From Hepsetus odoe (Eukaryota; Chordata; Actinopteri; Characiformes; Hepsetidae): a DNA stretch of 64,000 bases. The stretch covers positions 3,029,530 to 3,093,529 of the forward strand of contig CM029368.1 in the NCBI GenBank assembly GCA_017165825.1. The letters are read 5' to 3'. A program made the translations under genes and the position numbers. The notes under the pieces are model-generated. The model was not told the origin of the DNA and ran no database searches. It saw only the letters and a program-made list of their open reading frames with translations. Positions 57,211-64,000 of this stretch are shown in pieces (positions within the stretch are counted from its first letter, which is position 1; the number at the start of each line of letters is the position of its first letter).

Positions 57211-59229
57211 GATACGTTTACTTTCTCAGACTGGGATTCTTACAGATATTTGAGCTATAAAAGATTGTGCAGATTCTAATCTTGACTTTATGCTGCAGGT
57301 TTATGGCTCCTGCGAGAGATTCTCTTTTTCACACTAGTTCAATAAGTATGTTTACATCATTATATATTCTGTCCATCCTTAATATTCTGTGTAGCCAATC
57401 AGTTGCTAGCCAAGGCCAGCCTGTTAATGTGTACAAGGCATTTTATTTAATTCTGTTTTGCATCAAATAAATAATACTCTCACTAAAATACTGAGATTAT
57501 ATAAATACAAACTTATAGTCGGGATTGGGACAGCTGGAAATATGGCTTAACAAAATCCCAAAAATTACTTTCTGGGGTCCCAGAGCAAAGGAAGCAGCAA
57601 CCTGAACGCAGCCAAAGATTGATGGAGTGATACTGAGTGAGACACCAACACTCTTTTCTTTCCTTTTAGCACACTGGATATTTTAGTTTACTTGTATTGG
57701 GAAAAGGAGAATGACAAAGAGAAGGTTGGTAAGAGAGGACATGCTAGTGTGAAAGAGGACATTGTGGAGGACAGGATGAAAAAGAAAGAAAGGATATTTT
57801 GAATTACTGTGTTTTTAAGATTGATACACTTAAATGGCCACTGTTCTGATTGGCTGCTGCTGGGTTGAAAAAGAGAAGAAGTCCTTGAAAAAACAAACTT
57901 CTCCATGAACCTTCCTTTGGAAAGCTGTAATGATCAGTTTGTTTCCCCCTGTCTCTTTCACAAACATCTGAGGTCCTCTTCTCAGTAATAACTCTGTCAC
58001 TTGATGGTCATCAGACCAGGTATGGTGTGGTCATCCTGCTTTCTGCTTACCTTTGGACTGCCAAGTAAGAGCTCAGCTGGTGATGTTTACAGGAGGGTTT
58101 CAAACACGTGGCCTTCATTCAACTTCGTTTGGTTCTTCTTCCAGCTGCTGCTGCTGCTCTGCCCTCTGCCACAGATCTTCATTTTTAATGGTTTGAAGGA
58201 TCCTGTTCTCCTGTGCTGAAGAACGAATCACTTTCCAAAATCTTCTACTCCAGTAACAGCCTCTCCGCAGGAACAACACTGCTCTCAGCTTCACTGTGAA
58301 TAGGTGGGGCTGAAGGGGTGGGGCTAAACTTGTGTAAGCTGAGTGGGTAACTTCGCTTATCACAGCTCAGTTCTTCACATTTTGCTTCCAAGCAGCCAAA
58401 CTTTTTTTGTATTTTTAATTCATTTCATTTAATGAACAGGAAAAATTGAGTTTTAGAAAAGGCAAATTGGTATTTATGTCTTTACGGGATGTCCCATGTC
58501 CTCCTTAATGACTCTAGATACATTCTGAGGCTAAATGATTCATCTTAACCTCAGGAACCAAAAACTAACCGTTGGCCTCTTATTCCAATTAAAGTTGAGG
58601 CTATGGTTTATAAAAAATCAGCAGTTTTCCTATAACAGCAAAATGTTCCTCGTCTTCATCACTCTAGTCCCCACAAAGACATGAAATCACACTCTCTCAC
58701 ACTTGTTGCTCAGTGTTGCGGTAAGACAGAAGTGCAGAGGCTTTTGCCTCTTTCAAGTCATTTGTTCCCAGAATGTGAAGGGTTGTTATGTTTTCACCCA
58801 TGATGATAAAAGTCGCTGACATTGACTTCCCGCTTGATGTGTCATTTCTTTGTGAATCACCAACTCGACACCTTTCAGTTCATTCAAGTCCATCTGTAGT
58901 TTCAAGGGCATGACTCATTTCTTGAGAGTCTTTTTGTTTGTCGAATAAATGGGGTTGATATGTTAGCTAACTTACTGTAGAGAAGCCAGCTTAACTGTAC
59001 AAGCTTCAGTTTCTCTGCAAAACTTTAAACGGATGAAAACTCATTCCAAAAGTACTTTACCATAATTCTTCTAAAAAAAAAAAGTTTACATTAAGCATAG
59101 AATTGAAATGTAAAGGGAAATGCTAAATCAAGAATAAAACTTATCCTAAAAGTTAATATGTATATATATACACAATTGTAGAAAGTACATCTAGAGTATG
59201 TATGTATATGTCTGGAGATGTTAATATAC
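57211..59229. other. spacer, possible RTE scrap
   Basis: 57690-57800 (GAGAATGACAAAGAGAAGGT, GTGAAAGAGGACATTGTGGA, GGACAGGATG) resembles the RTE 3' coding region but is diverged. 59160-59172 is a short TA run. No gene. Confidence 0.4.
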
Positions 59230-59350
59230 CCAGGACCAGAAGTTCATGGGTTCGAATCCCAGACCAGTAAGTTGCCCTGAGGTACCCCTGAGCAAGGTAC
59301 CGTCCCCGTCAATGCTTTCCAGCCGCTTTCAATATATGCCCCCTGCTGTA
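59230..59350 (+). mobile_element. SINE-A, truncated at both ends
   Basis: GGTTCGAATCCCAGACCAG (intact box B), TTGCCCTGAGGTACCCCTGA, GCAAGGTACCGTCCCCGTCA and CCCCCTGCTGTACAT. No box A or tail. Confidence 0.8.
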
Positions 59351-59374
59351 CATCTGATGTAAAATCTGACCTGT

Positions 59375-59570
59375 GGCTGGTGGCCCAGGGGTAGGGAACT
59401 CACCTATGGTCCAAGAGGTCACATTCAAATCTCACTTCTAGCACTACCACCATTGAGTTCCTGAGAAAGACCTTCACCTCAACTTGCTCCAGGGCCACTG
59501 TCCCTGCAATCAGGAATTGGAAGTCCCCCTGGATTAGAGCGTCTGCTAAATGCCTTACATTTGCATTATT
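59375..59570 (+). mobile_element. SINE-B next to the jarid2 promoter
   Basis: Box A-like TGGCCCAGGGGTAGG, decayed box B (CATTCAAATCTC), TGCAATCAGGAATTGGAAGT and tail TAGAGCGTCTGCTAAATGCC. It is the last mobile element before the CpG-rich promoter, only about 60 bases from it. Confidence 0.8.
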
Positions 59571-60016
59571 TCGGGAATAAAACATAATAGCAATACGTGC
59601 CCTTTTTTTCGTTTTTCGAAGAGTTCGATCCATTTTTCCCCGCTCCCTAAAGCTCTGCGGTCCTTTTAAAGTTCCCGCTGCGCTCTGTTATTATTATTAT
59701 TTTTTCTGCGCATTGATTGGTTGGTCGGCCGGCACTTGGCGAAGCTGCGGTTACTATGGTGACTGGCGAGTTCTGATTGGCTTAGCTAGTAGGGGACGGG
59801 ATGGTTCCAGCCAATCAACGCGGGAGGCGGGGTTTGGGCGTGCGGTTTGTCGAGGAGGAGGGGAGCAGGAGGAGGAGGCGCTGGAGAAGCTCCGCCGCGC
59901 TGCACCGAGTTTGTGGAGAATAGGAGGCTGTTTCTCGGTCACGCTGGCTGCTGGTGGAGCCGGAGAGTCCGCCGCCGAAACGCGTGTTTTCGACGGTATT
60001 TTTACTTGGCGAGAGG

Positions 60017-60022
60017 ATGTGA
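60017..60022 (+). other. start-stop element (ATG-TGA) in the possible jarid2 leader
   Basis: An ATG is followed immediately by TGA. If transcribed, such minimal uORFs can stall ribosomes. It precedes the TATA-like box, so it would be in the mRNA only if transcription starts upstream of it. Confidence 0.3.
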
Positions 60023-60046
60023 CTCTTCTCCGCGGAGAGAGAGCGA

Positions 60047-60052
60047 TATAAA
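60047..60052 (+). promoter_or_regulatory. TATA-like box in the jarid2 promoter
   Basis: TATAAA lies inside a CpG-rich region about 370 bases before the start codon. It may be a functional TATA box or a chance match; CpG-island promoters often lack one. Confidence 0.3.
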
Positions 60053-60108
60053 CGGGCAAGAAAACGACCGTTGAAGGTTGTGTATTTTTAAAAATTTAAA
60101 TCGCCGGG

Positions 60109-60141
60109 ATGTTCCAACGGTCGCCGCTCGCGCTCCGCTAA
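60109..60141 (+). other. uORF 1 in the jarid2 leader
   Basis: Ten codons (MFQRSPLALR) then TAA. The last A of the stop is the first A of the next uORF's ATG (TAATG), an arrangement that can couple termination to re-initiation. Existence in mRNA depends on the unknown transcription start. Confidence 0.45.
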
Positions 60142-60167
60142 TGGAAGTTGTCCCTGAACTATGCTAA
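60141..60167 (+). other. uORF 2 in the jarid2 leader
   Basis: Eight codons (MEVVPELC) then TAA. It starts at the overlapping TAATG of uORF 1 and overlaps the first bases of uORF 3 in another frame. Confidence 0.45.
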
Positions 60168-60247
60168 CGCTCGGCCCGACCTGGACCACCGACTCCTCTC
60201 TTCTGGGGGATTTTATCGACGATTTCCAGCCGCTGAAGGAGCTTTAA
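60161..60247 (+). other. uORF 3 in the jarid2 leader (28 codons)
   Basis: A 28-codon frame, starting MLTLGPTW and ending DFQPLKEL before TAA, with an acidic FIDDF stretch. It is the longest ATG-started uORF of the leader and ends 172 bases before the main start. No known microprotein is recognised. Confidence 0.45.
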
Positions 60248-60354
60248 CAGCCGAAAAAGGGAGGATTTCTTCCCTGCGAGCAGCGCAGCCACACACGGGG
60301 GGATTTAAACCGTGTTCGTGTGTTTTTGCCCTTGTTTTTGTGTGAGGGGGCTTC

Positions 60355-60375
60355 ATGTGGCGATTCCTCCCTTAG
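60355..60375 (+). other. uORF 4 in the jarid2 leader
   Basis: Six codons (MWRFLP) then TAG, closing 44 bases before the main ATG. That gap is short for re-initiation, so translation of this uORF would be expected to reduce main-start use. Confidence 0.45.
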
Positions 60376-60419
60376 CGACGCACGTTTGGGATCTTTTTAC
60401 ACATTTACTTTCCTACAGG

Positions 60420-60464
60420 ATGAGCAAGGAACGGCCTAAGAGAAATAGAGCCGCCAAGAAATAT
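60420..60464 (+). CDS. jarid2: jarid2, first coding exon (N-terminal 15 codons)
   Basis: The exon encodes MSKERPKRNRAAKKY and runs straight into GTAAGT, a consensus splice donor, after a complete codon (phase 0). MSKERPKRN followed by KKY is the recognisable N-terminus of vertebrate JARID2, a nuclear jumonji/ARID protein that lacks demethylase activity and recruits and modulates Polycomb repressive complex 2. Known vertebrate proteins have IIQ where this one reads RAA (residues 10-12), so this could be a divergent teleost paralogue (jarid2a or jarid2b, not resolved). The start is supported by A at -3 and by the CpG-rich region just upstream. The reading frame stays open upstream to 60312, but those residues look like untranslated leader. 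Only the first exon lies here; the PRC2-binding, ARID and JmjC domains would be beyond 64000. Identity rests on a short peptide plus donor and promoter context. Confidence 0.8.
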
Positions 60465-60470
60465 GTAAGT
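60465..60470 (+). other. splice donor of the jarid2 coding exon
   Basis: TAT|GTAAGT matches the consensus donor through all six intronic bases. It ends the coding exon at residue 15 and opens an intron that continues past the window edge. No continuation of the JARID2 frame is visible in the remaining 3.5 kb. Confidence 0.8.
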
Positions 60471-61189
60471 TTTTTGCTCCCTTTCTTTCCTGTGCTGTGT
60501 GTGTATTGCACCGTTAGCTCGATAACTTGAGCCTGAAGTTGTGCGTTACACAGAAGAAAGAGCCCCATTGGTCACCCTGGGCTTTGGGCTTAAGTTATCT
60601 GGCTAAATTGAGCAATCCTTCTTTGTGGGTTATTCTCCAGGATGGAAAAAGGCAAAGTTTGCAAGCTATGGACTGTGGTTGGGTGTGAAAGGAGGGTGAA
60701 AAAAGGACATTGTTCGAGTTTAATTGCCTGGTGGCCGTCGGTTTTAGACCCTCAGGCTTGTTCTGGTAGTAAAAGTCTGGGAAATGTTATGGTTTCTGCT
60801 ACTTGGTTTGCATTTGTGGAGAAAAAGGGGCAGCCCAGCAGCTGTAATGTGAAGTGTTTGCAGGCTCCTTTTGTTTCTCTCTCTCTCAGAAAGCAGCCAT
60901 AGCCATGGTTCTGTTTCCCCTCAGCAAAAATCAGCTGCAAAAACACACCAAACTGCCCCCTAAGCTGCCTCCATCCACCGGTTTGTGTCTCCTCTGAGAG
61001 CTTGAGCTTCTTCCCTAACATGTGGTGCTCTAACCCTGGCTCATTTCTCCCTGGGGGGTAAGTGGGGAGGTTTTTGCCCCCTGTCTTGGTGTAAAAATGC
61101 CCCCCCCCCAATCCTTGGGGGAAGTTGCCTTCATTTTTCTCTCGTTTCTTCACTCTTGTGTCAAATTGTCTACCGAAAACCTCCTCAGT

Positions 61190-61570
61190 TCAGCTTTTCA
61201 GGCTCGCTGCCGCAGCTTATTCGTAGGAGGTCTGCTGCTGTCGATTTAAGCCACATTCATCTCCAGACACATCGCAGAAGGCTGGAGGATCAATCCACCA
61301 GCCGGCAGGGAAGGCTCAGACCCAAGGAAGCGGGACGGTGTGCCTTGTTTATCTTCATTTGCCTGAGGATACGTGGGCAAACAAAGCACCGCACAGCCAG
61401 CTGCGGATCCGTTGGCCAGCAGAACCCTGAGTGTACCGAGATCTTTGGGAGGGTTCACAGCGTCTAAATGTTACTGCTCAGCCTCCCAAAGACTCAGAAG
61501 AAGCCCACAGGATGAGAACGAGCGCAATGTGAAAATGGTGCCGTCCCGCAGGCGTGGGTTTTAAAGGTCT
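61190..61570. other. candidate intronic regulatory block
   Basis: Non-repetitive, moderately GC-rich, with TTGTTTATCTTCATTTGCCT and AACAAAGCACCGCA. A roughly 100-codon frame has no domain. Function unproven. Confidence 0.25.
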
Positions 61571-62539
61571 GTGCCAGAGAGGAAGGGGAGGAAAAAAAAA
61601 AAAGCTGGCTTCTGAAGCAGTCACGTGCCTCGGCCTTTTAACTTTACTTAGAGGCGGCCCGTGTTTTTAATAGCTGCTCTATGGGATTTCATTGTTCATC
61701 AGATTTTTTTGGGTGGTGGGGGTATTTTGTCATCAGTAGCCCTAAGAGCTGGCTACAGGGTCGTTTAAACCATTTATCACAGCCACATGAGCGTGAATGA
61801 GTCTCTGCTGAAGATGAAGCACTTATCAGTTTATTGAATTTAGTGCTCTCATTTTAAACCATGAAGTCGTTGGATTTGTTGAAGGACGGACAAAAGGCAC
61901 AACTCTGTGTGCAGTCTTAGCACTCGATGGAAACTTTAACATAACTCACTTTTTAAGGTCGCTCATCTTGACTTTGGACGTGTTGATTGTTGCTTCCTGC
62001 TCTTTTTCTATTGGCTCATAAAATTCAGTGCCTTTTTGTGTGAACCTCTGCACCTCAACCTGGTACAAACCATGGCTGATTTAATTGTAGTCTTGGACAT
62101 TTGAGTCAGAAAAACAATGCAGAATATTCTAGATATTGTTAAGTAAGCTGTCTGCACCGGGGACGTGCTCACATAATTGCTTGACTGGATATTCAGGGTG
62201 GAAACATGAATGACTTCCTAGAACAAACCTGGCTGAGATACCACACAGTCAATTTGTGTGAAGACATGTGGGTTGCTGTGTTTGTGTTTTTGTGGATCAG
62301 TGGAAACTTTGAACATAATGGTCAAAGTTTAGATGCTCTTATTAAATATTAAAAGTCAGCTGTTTCCAGGTTTTTCAAAGCCAGTATTTTGTCCAGAGAG
62401 GTGTTCATAGGTTCTTTCTTACTCAGAAAGGTATCCGAAATGAGCATTTCTTTTGTCCTTTTTCAGTGCATTATGATGACTTATTGATCATTGAAACAAC
62501 TAACGTTGTTGTTGTTTCACTTAGCTGTGTGTGCATGTG

Positions 62540-62780
62540 CGCAAGCAAACACTGCAGATCCCGTCATGGCTGCACAGCTCAGCCAGCTGTGGGTGAAATC
62601 TGTTCTGACTAAATCAGGCGAACAACAAAAACAACCTGGAGGAGCCTCCCATGGGCCCCCACTCGCCGCGCAACTCTTGGCCCTTCTAATTTAACCTCCC
62701 CTTAATTAGCGTAAGACAATTATACATGCTTGGCTTAACCATATCCCATGGAACAAGAGCACAAGTTGTTCACCCCCCCA
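62540..62780. other. candidate intronic conserved noncoding element
   Basis: Repeat-free, with CCTTCTAATTTAACC, CCTTAATTAGCGTAAGACAA and CAGCTCAGCCAGCTGTGGG. Appearance only. Confidence 0.3.
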
Positions 62781-63441
62781 AACACATCTGATGTGCTGTG
62801 AATGTTATTAAAATTCATCCACGGTAAAAAAGGATTCATAGTAGCAAAAGAAAAAAAAACAACAAGGAAACACTGTTGACCTTCCTTGGTTCATGAAAGG
62901 TAAATGTCTAGGATTTTAAAGTCAGCATCGATCTACCTCTCAGTCTCTTCTGTTCGTCTCTCATTTATTTTTTTTGTGGAAGCTGTTGTCACTGATAATA
63001 AACAAGCTTCTGCGTTTTGCTTATGAGCTCTGGTGGGTTTGGAATCTCGCAGAACCGGAAATTGTATAAAAATGATCACATCTCTGAGGGACTTGCATTT
63101 TAAAAGGAGAAGTAAGTTAGTGAGCGAGCTTCATTCCCACTTCTGCTTTCTGAGTGACCTCCTTTAAAGGCGAGTGAGGCCTCACAAAGGCAGCGCTTCT
63201 GTAATAATTTCTGACGGATATTGTAGGCAGGAGAGTAACGTTTGTTTAAGTAACGCTTCTGTTTTAGTAAACATGGCACATGGACCGAGTGGGTTACTTG
63301 GGGGGGGGGCTGCCCTTTTTTCTCTCATTTTTTTGTGTCATCTCTCTTTCCTCTCCTTACTCGTTTTTCACTCTCTAACTCACCTTTTCTCTCCATTACT
63401 TATACTCTCTCTCTCCTTCTCTCGGCTCAGCTGGGGTTAGG

Positions 63442-63483
<42 letters not shown>
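63442..63483. repeat. GT microsatellite in jarid2 intron 1
   Basis: About 20 GT units. Confidence 0.9.
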
Positions 63484-63484
<1 letters not shown>

Positions 63485-64000
63485 TGGGATGAGCACAGCT
63501 GCTGCAGGGGCCTTTGCAAATGTAAAGGAGCTGTCAGTGTTTGTTTCATCAGGCTCACAACTGATGAGGGCCAAGTTGAAAAATCCACTAGTGTGTGTGT
63601 GGGGCACAAAAAGAGGAAACAAAAATAGAGAGCAGGGCCAAAGCCCCCTCGTGCCCCCCCCCCCCCCCCAGCTTTACAATGTAAATGTGGGCACTCGGAC
63701 CATTTGTGAAGAGAAAGCTCAAGCGCGCGTGTGTGCGCCAGTGCCTGCCCCTTAGCTCTGTGTGCTTCATTTAACCCTCTGTTTTAATGCAAATGGTCTT
63801 TTTAAAGACGTGTTTTTTTTAAAGGGTGTGACATGGCAAACTTCATGGATCAAACCTCAGGAGGCCTGCTATTGTAAGGGCCTACAGATACAGACTCCGT
63901 TCAGTTAGAGTTCATTTCAATCACATAAGCTCTGCCTAGGCTCTTCCCCCGAAAGTGCTTTTTATTCTCGTTCTAAGGAACCAGATGTTCGTTCAGATCC

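Larger units (their letters stand above)
59630..60480 (+). promoter_or_regulatory. CpG-rich promoter region of jarid2
   Basis: CpG dinucleotides are frequent here and scarce in the preceding 59 kb. The block holds CCAAT boxes in both orientations (GATTGG at 59714-59719 and 59775-59780, CCAAT at 59811-59815), a GC box GGCGGGG at 59826-59832, purine-rich GAGGAGG runs (59850-59890) and a TATAAA at 60047-60052. It ends at the jarid2 coding exon. The transcription start is not defined; it could lie at about 60078 if the TATAAA is used, or be dispersed as in typical CpG-island promoters. Confidence 0.75.
60465..64000 (+). other. start of jarid2 intron 1 (incomplete)
   Basis: About 3.5 kb of intronic sequence in which no convincing second exon was found. 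It carries a GT microsatellite (63442-63483), a run of 16 C (63654-63669), a pyrimidine-rich stretch (63310-63425), and two non-repetitive blocks that could be intronic regulatory elements (61190-61570 and 62540-62780). SINE and LINE pieces, common upstream, are not seen here. Confidence 0.7.

Noticed and set aside
59713..60074. Overlapping frames in the promoter as proteins
   Set aside because: Arise from GC-rich promoter sequence with few stop codons; no domain and both strands open.
60312..60419. Extending the jarid2 protein upstream in frame
   Set aside because: The frame is open, but the extra residues (Cys/Val-rich) match no JARID2 N-terminus, and the ATG at 60420 begins the conserved peptide.
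61156..61467. 103-codon frame as a second exon or separate gene
   Set aside because: No JARID2-like residues, no ATG at its start and no domain; better seen as intronic sequence.

Overview
The window is nuclear DNA from a vertebrate, almost certainly a teleost fish. Evidence: dense CA/GT, CT/GA and tetranucleotide microsatellites; tRNA-derived SINEs whose bodies carry the fish-typical CCTTGAGCAAGG block or the tail CTCTGGATAAGAGCGTCTGC; decayed Tc1-like and RTE-clade elements; and a single CpG-rich promoter. Nothing prokaryotic is present. The lineage within teleosts cannot be fixed from this sequence alone.

Only one protein-coding gene can be supported. At 59.6-60.5 kb a CpG-rich promoter leads to a short coding exon (60420-60464) that reads MSKERPKRNRAAKKY and ends exactly at a GTAAGT donor. 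The first nine residues match the N-terminus of JARID2, the jumonji/ARID cofactor of Polycomb PRC2. The rest of the window, to 64000, would be its first intron. The leader contains four short uORFs, three of them overlapping in a chain, plus an ATG-TGA start-stop element. A good splice-acceptor-like sequence abuts the start codon, so the exact 5' exon structure is uncertain.

The 59 kb upstream is a gene desert. No open reading frame in it looks like a host gene. It holds (1) a 32-bp minisatellite at 1-429; (2) many microsatellites; (3) a 4.4-kb TCTGTR hexamer satellite at 13.18-17.63 kb with an 84-bp higher-order repeat and later internal duplications; (4) a 1.5-kb array of 9-bp units at 46.65-48.19 kb; (5) about 17 pieces of one tRNA-derived SINE family (here SINE-A) and five of a second (SINE-B), some nested or in inverted pairs; (6) RTE LINE 3' fragments, one probable zf-RVT-type LINE fragment and one Tc1-like relic; and (7) several low-repeat, AT-rich stretches that look like candidate conserved noncoding elements, strongest at 52.64-53.22 kb and 55.31-55.78 kb.

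The very long open frames at 13.1-17.7 kb and 46.6-48.2 kb arise because the repeat units contain no stop codons. They should not be annotated as proteins. No new enzymatic or defence system is visible. The most useful leads are the jarid2 leader, the layered satellite, the nested SINEs and the candidate regulatory elements.
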